DNA of 64,000 nt from CAYFTL01 sp964346145 (GTDB lineage Bacteria; Bacillota; Clostridia; Christensenellales; Aristaeellaceae): contig CAYFTL010000001.1 of NCBI GenBank assembly GCA_964346145.1, positions 1 to 64,000 on the forward strand, given 5' to 3'. A model generated the notes under the pieces. It was not told the origin of the DNA and ran no database searches. It worked only from the letters and a program-made list of their open reading frames with translations. The position numbers and the translations under genes were made by a program. How positions within the stretch are numbered: position 1 is the stretch's first letter; each line of letters opens with the position of its first letter. Below are positions 38,857-48,509 of this stretch, piece after piece.

Positions 38857-40029
38857 CTATATGCGCGCCACATCCGACTCCATGGCAGCTTGGGCAACCG
38901 CACCAGATACAACATCCTTCACCCGCGAATCAAAGGCTTGAGGCAGAATATAGGTTTCGCTCAGGCCATCTGCAAACGCCAAGTCGGCAATCGCATATGC
39001 CGCTGCCAGTTTCATTTCTTCATTGATTTGACTCGCGCGAACATCCAGCGCGCCGCGAAAGATTCCAGGAAAAACCAACACATTGTTAATTTGATTAGGA
39101 AAATCCGACCGTCCGGTGCCCACCACCCGGGCCCCACCGAGCTTTGCTTGATCCGGCAAAATTTCGGGATCGGGATTGGCCATCGCAAACACAATCGCAT
39201 CCTTGGCCATAGAGGAAACCATATCTTTGGTGAGTACATTCGGCGCTGAAACGCCCACAAAAACATCGGCGCCGATTAACGCATCGGCGAGAGTACCGGT
39301 AACGCCTTCGGGGTTGGTCCTGCGCACCAAATCCTTCTTGCTCTCGTCTAAACGTTCGTCGGCTGCGCTCAGCACGCCGGTCTTCTCACACACAATCACA
39401 TTTTTTACGCCCACGCTCATAATAAGGTTGGCACAGGCCGTGCCTGCAGCACCGGCACCATTGACAATCACTTTGACATCTTCCATTTGTTTGCCGACGA
39501 CCCGAAGCGCATTGATCAATGCGGCCACTACGACCACCGCAGTCCCGTGCTGATCATCGTGAAAAACGGGGATATCCAAAGTTTCCTTTAATTTTTTTTC
39601 AATTTCAAAGCAGCGGGGCGCCGCAATATCCTCCAAGTTTACACCGCCAAGGCCGGGAGAAATAAGCTGAACCGTGCGCACGATGGTGTCCACATCTTGT
39701 GAGTCCACCAAAATCGGAAAAGCATCCACGTCGCCAAATTCCTTAAACAGCACCGCTTTGCCTTCCATTACAGGAAGCCCTGCAAGCGCACCTATGTTTC
39801 CCAACCCAAGCACTGCGCTGCCATCGGTGACGACGGCCACGCTGTTCCACTTGCGCGTATATGCGTAGGCAAGCCGGGCATCTTTGGCAATCGCCTTGCA
39901 AGGTTCTGCTACACCCGGCGTATAGGCGACGGCCAATTCTTCTGCGCTGCCCGCAGGAGTCCGGGAAGCAATTTCAATTTTGCCGCGCCACTGGCCATGG
40001 GCTTCCAATGCCTTGTTGGAATCCGCCAC
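38857..40029 (-). CDS. NAD(P)-dependent malic enzyme
   Basis: A 390-residue short-type bacterial malic enzyme that decarboxylates malate to pyruvate. Visible are AVAYTPGVAEPCKAI, the metal-site region LEDIAAPRCFEIE, the HDDQHGTAVVVVAAL signature, and the Rossmann GAGAAGTACA. No phosphotransacetylase-like extension is present. Start GTG at 40029 after GGGAGGCG. Only one base separates it from the stop of the CdaR-like regulator gene upstream, so the two are co-transcribed and possibly the regulator responds to organic acids. Confidence 0.95.
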   Translation of the reverse strand: MADSNKALEAHGQWRGKIEIASRTPAGSAEELAVAYTPGVAEPCKAIAKDARLAYAYTRKWNSVAVVTDGSAVLGLGNIGALAGLPVMEGKAVLFKEFGDVDAFPILVDSQDVDTIVRTVQLISPGLGGVNLEDIAAPRCFEIEKKLKETLDIPVFHDDQHGTAVVVVAALINALRVVGKQMEDVKVIVNGAGAAGTACANLIMSVGVKNVIVCEKTGVLSAADERLDESKKDLVRRTNPEGVTGTLADALIGADVFVGVSAPNVLTKDMVSSMAKDAIVFAMANPDPEILPDQAKLGGARVVGTGRSDFPNQINNVLVFPGIFRGALDVRASQINEEMKLAAAYAIADLAFADGLSETYILPQAFDSRVKDVVSGAVAQAAMESDVARI

Positions 40030-40030
40030 G

Positions 40031-41110
40031 TTAACGCCTCCCTTGCTTTTCGTGCCCCACTCGTCCCAGCAACATCATCAGCTTAAAGGTAACCGCATCA
40101 TCAAAAGCGCGCAGATCCAGACCAGTGATGCGTTGTATCTTATCCAGGCGGTACACCAAAGTATTTCTGTGAATATACAGCTGGCGTGCTGTTTCTGAGA
40201 GGTTCAAGCTGTTTTCAAAAAACTTTTCAATCGTGCTGATCATTTCATCATTAAATAGCCGCAAAGTTTCCCTGTTAAACATTTTCTCGTAATAGCGCCG
40301 CGCCATATCTCTCGGCACATCCGCCAAGAAACGTTCCAACAACAGTCGATCATATGAGAACACCCGGTTTGCCTTGCTGAACATACGGCCTACATCGACC
40401 GCACGGCGTGCTTCCCTGAAAGAGTCGGCCAAAGCTTTAAGGTTGTCTTTAGGCCTGCCGATTCCAATATAAACAGGATTGCTGGTTTCGCTAGCAAAAG
40501 TGCTCTCAATTGCCTGAGCCAATTGCTCTACATCTTCGAGTTCGGCTTCCGATCCCTCATCAATATTGCGAATCATCACGATGGTGTGGCGATCAACCTC
40601 CACGATTGCATCGTCGGTGTCTTCATCGATTACGTTTTCCAGTATCTCAATGGCCATATCCGCATCCACATATTGCAAATGCAAAAGCAGTATGCAGCGC
40701 TTGCACTCCAGCGGAATATTGTGTTCCAGCGCCAGCGCTTCCATCTCTGCGCCTTCCACTTCTTCGCGCAAAATGTAGCGATACGTCTGCACCTTATCGG
40801 CATGAGGCATGTCGGCCTTAGTAATCATTCCAACCAGCTCAGCCGCCAAGATTGCACAGTTGACCACATCCGTAGAGTCCCCCGGCAGGGTTAAAAACAA
40901 CGGCTGCTTTTCGTCGGTGCCAATCAAAGTAAATCCGCCATATACCAGGGGCGTAGTCGGATTCTTTCTCAAAGCTTCCGGCAAGTTAAAAACGCGGTCG
41001 TTTCCATCGGGAAAAATAACGGTACCGCCAGAATCCAACAGCATCACCGATGAATCTATCTTAGAAAGTACCTGTTCAATCTTCGCAATCACGCGATGAT
41101 CTATGTACAT
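40031..41110 (-). CDS. CdaR/PucR-type transcriptional regulator
   Basis: A 359-residue regulator with the CdaR layout: an N-terminal sensor domain for sugar diacids or related compounds (SKIDSSVMLLDSGGTVIF to about residue 130, including ILAAELVGMI), a GGDEF-like degenerate middle domain (PVYIGIGRPKDNLKALADSF), and a C-terminal PucR helix-turn-helix (LNLSETARQLYIHRNTLVYR). It lies one base before the malic enzyme gene, which it probably controls together with itself. A perfect inverted repeat lies upstream at 41168-41217. Confidence 0.9.
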   Translation of the reverse strand: MYIDHRVIAKIEQVLSKIDSSVMLLDSGGTVIFPDGNDRVFNLPEALRKNPTTPLVYGGFTLIGTDEKQPLFLTLPGDSTDVVNCAILAAELVGMITKADMPHADKVQTYRYILREEVEGAEMEALALEHNIPLECKRCILLLHLQYVDADMAIEILENVIDEDTDDAIVEVDRHTIVMIRNIDEGSEAELEDVEQLAQAIESTFASETSNPVYIGIGRPKDNLKALADSFREARRAVDVGRMFSKANRVFSYDRLLLERFLADVPRDMARRYYEKMFNRETLRLFNDEMISTIEKFFENSLNLSETARQLYIHRNTLVYRLDKIQRITGLDLRAFDDAVTFKLMMLLGRVGHEKQGRR

Positions 41111-41167
41111 TCAATCCCTCCTCTAGTCGTAGCATACACTCAAAATAAAACATCATAATAATAGTAT

Positions 41168-41217
41168 ATCCGCCATGGACAAGGAACGCAAGAAAGCATT
41201 CAAAACCCATGGCGGAT
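41168..41217. repeat. Perfect 11-base inverted repeat between the regulator and ABC ATPase genes
   Basis: ATCCGCCATGG (41168-41178) and CCATGGCGGAT (41207-41217) with a 28-base loop. It can act as terminator of the ATPase gene (stop at 41268) or as an operator, since one arm abuts a possible TATACT -10 element read towards the CdaR-like gene. Confidence 0.6.
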
Positions 41218-41267
41218 TTAATCTAGCTATAACGTATCAGGCGTATTTGTGTCTAAAACATCGACAA

Positions 41268-42395
41268 TTAACGGTTGAGAATGGTGTTCTCCGTATCTTT
41301 GTCGAAGAAATGCAGGCGGTTTGCGTCAAAGGCAACGCGAATCTTGTCGCCAGCGCGGGAGGTAGAACGGGGATCAACGCGAGCTACAATGTTGCTCTCA
41401 TTGCCCATGCCATGCAGCGTCAGATACAAGAAGGTTTCTGCACCCATCAGCTCAACTACGTCAACGTCTACCGATACGATCGAATCAGGAGAGTTGCTCA
41501 AGAATACGTCTTCGTCGTGGATATCTTCGGGACGAATACCCATGAGCACTTCTTTGCCAATGTAGCTGTCCGAGGTAAACTTTTGCAGTTTGCCCGCCGG
41601 AACCTTCACCTTGTTCTCACCAAATACGGCATAAACGCCGTCGCCTTGTTTTTCCAACTTAGCGTCAAACACGTTCATGGCAGGACTGCCGATAAAGCCG
41701 GCAACGAAGCGGTTGGTGGGATAGTCGTACAGGTTCTGGGGAGAATCAACCTGTTGCACAAAGCCATCTTTCATAACCACAATGCGGCTACCCATGGTCA
41801 TTGCTTCGGTTTGGTCGTGGGTAACGTAGATAAAAGTGGTTTGCAGTTTTTGGTGCAGTTTAGTAATTTCGGTACGCATCTGAACACGGAGTTTTGCGTC
41901 CAAGTTGGACAACGGCTCATCCATCAAGAATACCTTGGGTTCGCGAACGATGGCGCGACCCAACGCAACACGTTGACGTTGACCACCGGACAAAGCCTTG
42001 GGCTTACGGTTAAGCAAATGTTCGATATCCAGAATTTTTGCCGCCTCACGAACGCGAGCTTCAATTTGAGCTTTGGGCGTTTTACGCAGTTTCAAGCCAA
42101 ACGCCATGTTATCATACACGGTCATGTGGGGATACAATGCGTAGTTCTGGAAAACCATGGCAATATCGCGATCTTTGGGAGCAACATCGTTCACCAATTT
42201 GTCACCGATGAACAATTCGCCTTCGGAAATTTCTTCCAAACCAGCAACCATGCGCAGCGTTGTGGATTTACCGCAACCGGACGGACCAACCAGAACGATA
42301 AACTCTTTATCTTCGATGTCCAAGGTGAAGTCGCTAACCGCAGTAACGGCGCCGGGGTAAATTTTGTAGATATGTCTGAGTGATACACTTGCCAT
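41268..42395 (-). CDS. Sugar ABC transporter ATPase (MsmX/UgpC type)
   Basis: A 375-residue ATPase of the CUT1 class. Walker A GPSGCGKST (about 38-46), Q-loop FQNYALYP, signature LSGGQRQRVALGRA, Walker B VFLMDEPLSNLDA, switch His in YVTHDQTEAM, followed by the C-terminal TOBE/OB regulatory domain (MGIRPEDI). In Bacillota one such multitask ATPase often drives several sugar importers. It has no permease or binding-protein gene beside it, while the importer at 13.9-17.6 kb has no ATPase, so a shared role is likely. GGAGGG precedes the ATG. Confidence 0.96.
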   Translation of the reverse strand: MASVSLRHIYKIYPGAVTAVSDFTLDIEDKEFIVLVGPSGCGKSTTLRMVAGLEEISEGELFIGDKLVNDVAPKDRDIAMVFQNYALYPHMTVYDNMAFGLKLRKTPKAQIEARVREAAKILDIEHLLNRKPKALSGGQRQRVALGRAIVREPKVFLMDEPLSNLDAKLRVQMRTEITKLHQKLQTTFIYVTHDQTEAMTMGSRIVVMKDGFVQQVDSPQNLYDYPTNRFVAGFIGSPAMNVFDAKLEKQGDGVYAVFGENKVKVPAGKLQKFTSDSYIGKEVLMGIRPEDIHDEDVFLSNSPDSIVSVDVDVVELMGAETFLYLTLHGMGNESNIVARVDPRSTSRAGDKIRVAFDANRLHFFDKDTENTILNR

Positions 42396-42439
42396 AATAT
42401 AAGCCCTCCTAAGTTTCTATAATACTCTGTTCAAATACA

Positions 42440-42830
42440 CCGGTTAATTTATATTGGTTTGAACTATGATTAAATTATAGCGAATCGCCGCTGAAAAAAC
42501 TAGGCAACAATTACACAAAAAAACCATACCATATTTTGTTGCTATCTTATAATTTACAAACGCTTTTCAAACTTCCTGCTTCTTCTTTTCTTTTTTTCAA
42601 ATTTTTTTCACCAGAAAAACGCGGAAACCCGCTAAATATCTAGGTAATATGTTTATTGGTTTAACATTTAGCAACAGCATTTTTTTGCTTTTTTAGGTTG
42701 CTTTTTTATTAAATTCTTTTTATTTTTATCTAAAAAACAGGTGATTTGAGTCGTTTTTTTAGTCATATACGATAAAGAATTTAGAAATATGTGCTCTACA
42801 TTCGGCTTGTTTTGCATCACATGGCTGGCG
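42440..42830. other. AT-rich intergenic region
   Basis: About 520 bases separate the divergent ATPase and argF genes. Apart from the argF promoter at its right end, I see only A/T-rich, low-complexity sequence and a weak GCTAAAT/ATTTAGC inverted repeat near 42631-42674. No gene is supported. Confidence 0.6.
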
Positions 42831-42831
42831 C

Positions 42832-42860
42832 TTTACACAGCAACACATTTTATGTATAAT
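42832..42860 (+). promoter_or_regulatory. Promoter of argF
   Basis: TTTACA (42832-42837), 17-base spacer, TATAAT (42855-42860), about 60 bases before the argF start. Confidence 0.75.
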
Positions 42861-42918
42861 ATACAGAATTAAAGCATTTTTATAATTGTCTTTCCCGTAT
42901 TCCAAGGAGGATATGCCG

Positions 42919-43878
42919 ATGAATCCAAATAATTATACACAAGAAGGTTCTTTTAATCAAAAACACTTGCTCACACTGCAGGATTGGGACGCAAGCGATA
43001 TTCTGCACACGCTATCTCTCGCGCTCAGTTTGAAGAACAAACAGCAAAATAACGAATCCCATGAAACACTTGCCGGCAAATCTCTGGCCATGATATTTGC
43101 CAAATCATCCACCCGCACACGCATTTCCTTTGAGGTAGGCATGCAACAGCTAGGCGGCCACGCTATCTTTCTCAACAACTCCGATATACAACTCGGGCGC
43201 GGCGAGTCCATCGCCGACACCGCAAAGGTTCTTTCCCGATATGTAGACGGCATTATGATTCGAACCTTTGAACAAAGCGATGTGGAACAGTTGGCCGCCC
43301 ATGCATCCATACCCATAATAAACGGACTCACCGATCTTTTTCACCCTTGCCAGGCCTTGGCCGATCTTTTGACTTTTTACGAATACAAAAATTCCTTCCA
43401 AGGGCGAAAACTCGCTTATATAGGAGATGGAGCAAACAACATGGCCCATTCTCTCTTGATTTGCTGCAGCAAATTAGGGATTGATATTGCATTAGCTTTT
43501 CCTGATGGATATGCGCCGAATCCCGAGATTCTGGCTTGGGGAAAGGCAAACGGATCGGCGAGTGGTAGCCGCATCTTCTTAACTCACAATCCCCTCGAAG
43601 CTGCAAGCCGGGCAGACGCCGTATACACCGATGTGTGGGCCAGCATGGGCATGGAGCAACAAAGACAACAGCGCCTTCAAGACTTTCAGAATTACTCGGT
43701 TGACGACGCCATTATGGGTGCGGCGCAAAAAGATGCCGTCTTCATGCACTGCTTGCCCGCACACAGGGGCGAAGAGGTTGCTTCCAGCGTAATCGACGGG
43801 CCTCAGTCAATCATATTTGATCAGGCTGAGAACCGCCTTCATGTACAGAAAGCCGTGATGGCCTTGCTCATGTCCTAA
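42919..43878 (+). CDS. argF: Ornithine carbamoyltransferase
   Basis: A 319-residue transferase making citrulline from ornithine and carbamoyl phosphate. The carbamoyl-phosphate loop SSTRTRISFE, the HPCQ motif (TDLFHPCQALADL) and the ornithine-side HCLPAHRGEE are present; LGRGES is also conserved. I take ATG 42919 as start because AAGGAGG lies eight bases before it, while the ATG at 42913 is too close. It is alone, with no other arginine gene near, so it could act in biosynthesis or in fermentative arginine breakdown. Confidence 0.95.
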   Translation: MNPNNYTQEGSFNQKHLLTLQDWDASDILHTLSLALSLKNKQQNNESHETLAGKSLAMIFAKSSTRTRISFEVGMQQLGGHAIFLNNSDIQLGRGESIADTAKVLSRYVDGIMIRTFEQSDVEQLAAHASIPIINGLTDLFHPCQALADLLTFYEYKNSFQGRKLAYIGDGANNMAHSLLICCSKLGIDIALAFPDGYAPNPEILAWGKANGSASGSRIFLTHNPLEAASRADAVYTDVWASMGMEQQRQQRLQDFQNYSVDDAIMGAAQKDAVFMHCLPAHRGEEVASSVIDGPQSIIFDQAENRLHVQKAVMALLMS

Positions 43879-43923
43879 GCGCACTCCACAGCAAAAGCGA
43901 TCATTTTGTTGGGCAAGCCGTAT

Positions 43924-44526
43924 TCAGACTTCTACAGATTTACTTTTTTCTGCGTTTAAGGCATCTAAGGACAGCCTAAAGCTGGGCAGGAATTCGACCA
44001 TAAAATCCTGTACCTCCGGCATATTGATCGCATCGATTTCCTCGCGGATTCTAACTTCGGCCAGATCAAATTCCCGATTGCCCATACTCCCCTCCTCCAC
44101 GCACTTTGCATAGGCACAAATTCTGTCCGCTATTTTAACCAGCCTCCATTCGGCGCTGTTTTCATCGGGTTTGAGGATCTCTTGATAATGCGCACGCAAA
44201 TCTGCCGGCAAAAATCCCAGCAACTGGTTCGTGGACTCCTCTTCGATTTGTTTGTAAGCCTTGTGAACCGCTTGGTTGTATCGTTTAATGGGGGTCGGAA
44301 TGTCCCCGGTGATGACCTCGGAAGCGTCGTGGTATATTGCATAGAGGGCAACCTTCTCCTCATCCAAATCGCCGCAGTAGCGTACGTTGCGAATCACTGC
44401 GAGTGCATGGGCGATCATTGCCACCTGCAGCGAATGTTCCTGATCGTTTTCATCCAACATGCTACGCTGCAAACCCCAGCGCTTAATCAGCTTCATCCGC
44501 GCCATATAAGCAAAAAAATGATACAT
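43924..44526 (-). CDS. YfbR-like 5'-deoxynucleotidase (HD domain)
   Basis: A 200-residue HD phosphohydrolase. The YfbR-type residues are seen in the N-terminus (AYMARMKLIKRWGLQRS), the first metal His in QEHSLQVAMIAH, the HD pair in AIYHDASEVITGDIPTP, and the late Asp in VKIADRICAY. E. coli YfbR removes phosphate from deoxynucleoside monophosphates; a similar nucleotide-pool role is likely. AAAGGTTAGGA precedes the ATG. The gene lies 112 bases after pgi, beyond its terminator. Confidence 0.92.
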   Translation of the reverse strand: MYHFFAYMARMKLIKRWGLQRSMLDENDQEHSLQVAMIAHALAVIRNVRYCGDLDEEKVALYAIYHDASEVITGDIPTPIKRYNQAVHKAYKQIEEESTNQLLGFLPADLRAHYQEILKPDENSAEWRLVKIADRICAYAKCVEEGSMGNREFDLAEVRIREEIDAINMPEVQDFMVEFLPSFRLSLDALNAEKSKSVEV

Positions 44527-44573
44527 AAATAAATCCTAACCTTTCGAAAATATGATTCAATTATACACAAAAT

Positions 44574-44611
44574 ATACCGCAACTGCAGAATGAATTTTGC
44601 AATTGCGGTAT
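44574..44611 (-). terminator. Hairpin terminator after pgi
   Basis: Fourteen-base arms (44574-44587 and 44598-44611) with one mismatch; T-rich sequence follows on both strands. A TATAAT for the downstream yfbR-like gene overlaps its far side. Confidence 0.7.
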
Positions 44612-44638
44612 GTTTTTTATGATATGCTTATCAATAAT

Positions 44639-46057
44639 TTAGAGGGTATAGCGCTCGGCGCGTGCAGGCCGCTTTTCCATTTCGGTGCGTTTGCCCGCAT
44701 ATTTTTTGTCGCTATGGCCCAATACTGCGTAAGAAGCTAGCTTGGACTCCTCTACGCCGGGCTGGTTGAACGCATCAATGTCCAACAGTTCGCCAGCATA
44801 AGCGGTCACCATTTCAAAGAAATACAACAGCTGGCCAATCGTGTGCGCATTGACCATGGGCAAAGTAATGGTCTGATTCAAGCGGCCGGATTTATACAGC
44901 GCATATTCCGTGCCTTCCCGCTCCGCTTGAATCAGCTGGTTGTGGGTTTTTCCGCTCAGAAACTCTACATTCGGCGTTTCGGCATATCCTTGAGGGATCT
45001 CAACGGTGGTGCGATAATCGTCCACTGCCAAAAAGGTAATTACCTTGTCATACGGCCCTTCGGTGTACAATTGCAGCTGGCTATGCTGATCGGTTACCCC
45101 GAGCGCCTTAACCGGTGTTTGCCCTACGTTAACCGGAACCCCTTTTCTGGTCACATTCTTGCCTAGGCTCTCGGCCCAAAGCTGAGCATACCAATCAGCA
45201 ATCAGTTTAAGCGAATCCGCATAGGGCAACATTACCGAAATATTTTTGCCCATTTCTTCCATCGCAATATACATAAGGCCGGCCTCCAACAGCGCCGGAT
45301 TTTCCCAAATATCATTGTTTTTGCAGCGCTCATCCATATCGGCAGCGCCTTCGAGCAATGCGCGAATATCAATGCCACACACGGCGGCAGCCAGCAAACC
45401 TACCGGGCACAACTCAGAAAACCGTCCACCAACGCCATCGGGCACTACAAACATTTCAAAGCCTTCGGCCTTTGCAATTTTTACCAAATCACCCTTTTGG
45501 GCATCGGTAGTCGCGATAATGTGGCGCGCATAATCACTGCCGACCGCCTGTTTCAAGGCATCTACAATAATCAAATACTGGCTCATGGTTTCGGCCGTCG
45601 CGCCAGATTTGGTAATGATATTAAAACAGGTAGACTTAAGATCTATAACGTCCAGCAAAGCAGCCATGCGTTCCGGATCCACGTTGTCTTCCACATAGAG
45701 TTTGGGGCCGTTGCGTCTTTCAGCGGGCAATTCGTTGTAGCGCAAATGGTTCAACGCCTGATGCACCGCGCTGGGGCCGAGGGCAGAACCGCCGATTCCC
45801 AGCACCACAAAGGTATCAAATTCAGTGCGCACCCGCTCAGCTACCGTCTCGATGTGTTTAAGCACCTCCCCTTGATTGTAGGGAAGTTCGGTCCACCCCA
45901 GCATGAGTTCAATATTGCCTCTGTTGGTTTGTATCGCGCGTTGCGCTGCATTAAGTTGGGGCTTTAGCGCTTCCAGTTGTTCTTTGGAAATGCCATACTC
46001 ATCCCCTATATAGTCTGCCATCATGTGGTTGAAATCCAGTCGAATTCGGTTGTTCAT
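44639..46057 (-). CDS. pgi: Glucose-6-phosphate isomerase
   Basis: A 472-residue glycolytic isomerase of the bacterial PGI group. The substrate loop VVLGIGGSALGPSAVHQAL, the serine segment IITKSGATAETM, and the signature GVGGRFSELCPVGLLAA are present; the base Glu and His lie in NVGQTPVKALGVTDQHSQLQ. Length is as usual for the clostridial form. AGGGGG precedes the ATG. It lies downstream of a TIM-barrel isomerase and enolase on the same strand, but with gaps that suggest separate transcripts. Confidence 0.97.
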   Translation of the reverse strand: MNNRIRLDFNHMMADYIGDEYGISKEQLEALKPQLNAAQRAIQTNRGNIELMLGWTELPYNQGEVLKHIETVAERVRTEFDTFVVLGIGGSALGPSAVHQALNHLRYNELPAERRNGPKLYVEDNVDPERMAALLDVIDLKSTCFNIITKSGATAETMSQYLIIVDALKQAVGSDYARHIIATTDAQKGDLVKIAKAEGFEMFVVPDGVGGRFSELCPVGLLAAAVCGIDIRALLEGAADMDERCKNNDIWENPALLEAGLMYIAMEEMGKNISVMLPYADSLKLIADWYAQLWAESLGKNVTRKGVPVNVGQTPVKALGVTDQHSQLQLYTEGPYDKVITFLAVDDYRTTVEIPQGYAETPNVEFLSGKTHNQLIQAEREGTEYALYKSGRLNQTITLPMVNAHTIGQLLYFFEMVTAYAGELLDIDAFNQPGVEESKLASYAVLGHSDKKYAGKRTEMEKRPARAERYTL

Positions 46058-46138
46058 TTATTTTCCCCCTGTACTAAAAATAATCAATGCCATCATTTCC
46101 GCGAACAGTATAACAATTAAATGTTAAATGTTTGCCTT

Positions 46139-46933
46139 TTAACATTTAATTCCAAATTTTTGACGCAAAAAACTTAAAGAGACGTCCAGTTCGGCATCCT
46201 GACAAAAGGCTTCGGGATAAGGCTCCAGTATAACTGGCCCGTTATAGTCTATTCTGTATAGCTCTTTTACCAAAACATCAAAGTCAAACACGCCTTTGCC
46301 CGGCAAGCAGAACTGGCCGCGTTCGTTCCAATCGCTAACATGCACATTGACCAGAGCTCCTTCCATAGCCTGCATGTACTCTTGCCACGGAACCTGGGCG
46401 CGATAGGCCTGTTTTGTGTCCAGCGTAAAGCAAAGCTGTGGAAAATAGCGGCGCATTCGATAGGCAAATTCAGGCACCCGGAAGCTAGCGTAAAACGTGT
46501 TTTCCCAGGCAATTGTGATTCCCATCCGATCGGCGCACTCCACCGCCGGTTCAATGCGGCGTGCAACAAAATCATAATCGATCGGTTTCGTGGGCACCCC
46601 TTGCGGATAGATCTGACCATGCATCACATAGCAATCCACGCCCATCGCCTCGCCCGCTTCCAATACGCCACAAAAGCCTTGTAAACTTTCTTCCCGCTGC
46701 CGCTCAGATTTCATAAACAATCCCGGCTCGTCTCGGGTGCTCAGCGGATGAACCGAAGTAATCGGCGTTCCCTCCGCCAAAGTTTTTAGCTGCATTCCCC
46801 TCTGTGCGCTCTGTTCCCATCGGCAATCCAGGAAAGCTTCTATGCAGTCTGCCTTTAGCAGCTGAATGCGTTTAATGGCTTCCTCAATATACGCCTTGGA
46901 ATAAAACGCTGCAGTAGAAACTCCGATCTTCAT
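46139..46933 (-). CDS. Sugar phosphate isomerase/epimerase family protein (TIM barrel)
   Basis: A 264-residue xylose-isomerase-like TIM-barrel protein. Probable metal ligands are Glu in IAWENTF, Asp in FTLDTKQA, His in NVHVSDW and Glu in VILEPYPE; the HGQIYPQG loop is an additional conserved-looking element. The reaction is not identifiable: epimerases, inosose dehydratases and endonuclease IV-like proteins share the fold. It is distinct from the isomerase at 10.4 kb. It stands alone between pgi and enolase. Confidence 0.85.
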   Translation of the reverse strand: MKIGVSTAAFYSKAYIEEAIKRIQLLKADCIEAFLDCRWEQSAQRGMQLKTLAEGTPITSVHPLSTRDEPGLFMKSERQREESLQGFCGVLEAGEAMGVDCYVMHGQIYPQGVPTKPIDYDFVARRIEPAVECADRMGITIAWENTFYASFRVPEFAYRMRRYFPQLCFTLDTKQAYRAQVPWQEYMQAMEGALVNVHVSDWNERGQFCLPGKGVFDFDVLVKELYRIDYNGPVILEPYPEAFCQDAELDVSLSFLRQKFGIKC

Positions 46934-47033
46934 GCATACACTTCCTTTTGTAATCCAACAACGCCTTGATCATAGTGTAACATGCAAAAGAGCTTTACCG
47001 CAAGAAATGCGCCTATATTGTTTATAAAAATCA

Positions 47034-47069
47034 AACAGGTGCCCGGCAATAAACCGTCGGGCACCTGTT
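47034..47069 (-). terminator. Terminator of enolase
   Basis: Perfect 12-base arms AACAGGTGCCCG (47034-47045) and CGGGCACCTGTT (47058-47069), followed on the minus strand by TTTGATTTTTAT. Confidence 0.88.
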
Positions 47070-47110
47070 GCCAAAAGTCATTACGTCCAAAGTTTGATAG
47101 TGGTTTCGGC

Positions 47111-48385
47111 TTAAAAACATTCTTTTCCGGGCCAACGCGCCGCTTCCCCCAAATTTTCCTCAATGCGCAACAACCGGTTGTATTTTGCGACGCGCTCGCT
47201 TCTGCTAGGTGCACCGGTTTTTATCTGTCCCGCGTTGAGCGCCACCGCCAAATCGGCTATGGTCGTATCTTCGGTTTCGCCGCTTCTGTGGGAAATGACT
47301 GCGGTGTAGCCGGCGCGCTGAGCCATTTGGATTGCTTCAATGGTTTCGGTCAACGATCCGATCTGGTTTAGCTTGATCAAAATAGAGTTGGCGCACACCT
47401 GTTCAATTCCTTGGCTCAAGCGCTGCGTGTTGGTCACGAAGAAATCGTCCCCGACCAACTGAACTTTGTCGCCCAGCTCCTCGGTCAGCTTCTTCCAGCC
47501 TTGCCAATCCTCTTCGTCCAGCGCGTCCTCAATGGATGCGATGGGGTATTTTTCGCACAGATTTTTCCAGTGTGCAATCAATTCATCGGTCGTATATTTC
47601 TTGCCGCTCTTGGGCAAGTGGTATCCATTGTCTGATTTCCATTCGCTGGAAGCAGCATCCATAGCCAACACAAAATCCATCCCCGGCTTATACCCTGCAT
47701 TCGCAATCGCCTGGAGCAGGTACTCGATTGCCTGTTCGTCGCTCTCCAGGTTGGGCGCATAGCCACCCTCGTCGCCCACAGCAGTCGATAAACCTTTTTC
47801 TTTAAGCAGCACTGCCAAAGTATGAAACACTTCGGTGCACCAACGCAAACCTTCGCTAAAGGACTGCGCCCCTACAGGCATTATCATAAATTCTTGAACA
47901 TCGATGTTGTTGGCTGCGTGTGCACCGCCGTTCAGGATATTCATCATCGGTACGGGCAAGGTGGTAGCGCTTGCCCCGCCTAAAAACTGATACAGCGGCA
48001 TGTCAAGGGCCTCAGCAGCTGCGTGGGCCGATGCCAACGAGACAGCCAGTATTGCGTTTGCACCCAGACGAGATTTGTCTTTTGTTCCGTCTAGCGCAAG
48101 CATGGCCTTATCCACATCAAAAATGCGAGATGCATCCATACCGACCACCGCGGCCTTGATTTCGCTATTGATGTGTTGTACAGCTTTTTCTACCCCTTTA
48201 CCACCGTAACGCGAAGGATCGCCGTCGCGCAGCTCCAAGGCTTCAAACTGCCCGGTGGACGCCCCACTCGGCACTGCAGCTACGCCCTTGGCTCCGGACT
48301 CCAACCATACCTCGGCTTCTACCGTAGGATTGCCTCTCGAGTCAATAATTTGTCTGCCTATTATATTAACGATTTTTGTATTCAT
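47111..48385 (-). CDS. eno: Enolase
   Basis: A 424-residue glycolytic enzyme converting 2-phosphoglycerate to phosphoenolpyruvate. The N-terminal SRGNPTVEAEVWLESG, the GDEGGYAPNL loop, the signature ILIKLNQIGSLTET and SHRSGETED are all present, including the catalytic Glu and Lys regions. An AAGGAGGAA site precedes the ATG. Single gene with its own terminator. Confidence 0.98.
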   Translation of the reverse strand: MNTKIVNIIGRQIIDSRGNPTVEAEVWLESGAKGVAAVPSGASTGQFEALELRDGDPSRYGGKGVEKAVQHINSEIKAAVVGMDASRIFDVDKAMLALDGTKDKSRLGANAILAVSLASAHAAAEALDMPLYQFLGGASATTLPVPMMNILNGGAHAANNIDVQEFMIMPVGAQSFSEGLRWCTEVFHTLAVLLKEKGLSTAVGDEGGYAPNLESDEQAIEYLLQAIANAGYKPGMDFVLAMDAASSEWKSDNGYHLPKSGKKYTTDELIAHWKNLCEKYPIASIEDALDEEDWQGWKKLTEELGDKVQLVGDDFFVTNTQRLSQGIEQVCANSILIKLNQIGSLTETIEAIQMAQRAGYTAVISHRSGETEDTTIADLAVALNAGQIKTGAPSRSERVAKYNRLLRIEENLGEAARWPGKECF

Positions 48386-48509
48386 ATTTATTCCTCCTTG
48401 TATTTTATGTTTTCATACATTCTTTTTATACACTTTTTTTCGCCATCAAAACACATACAAATCCCTTTTTTATCATTTTGCTTTATTTTATTTGTTTAGG
48501 ATTAAAAAA

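Noticed and set aside
41175..42383. A 402-codon open frame on the plus strand, opposite the sugar ABC ATPase gene
   Set aside because: It lies antisense to a fully conserved ATPase with all motifs, has no ribosome binding site and no recognisable domain; it is a codon-use shadow.
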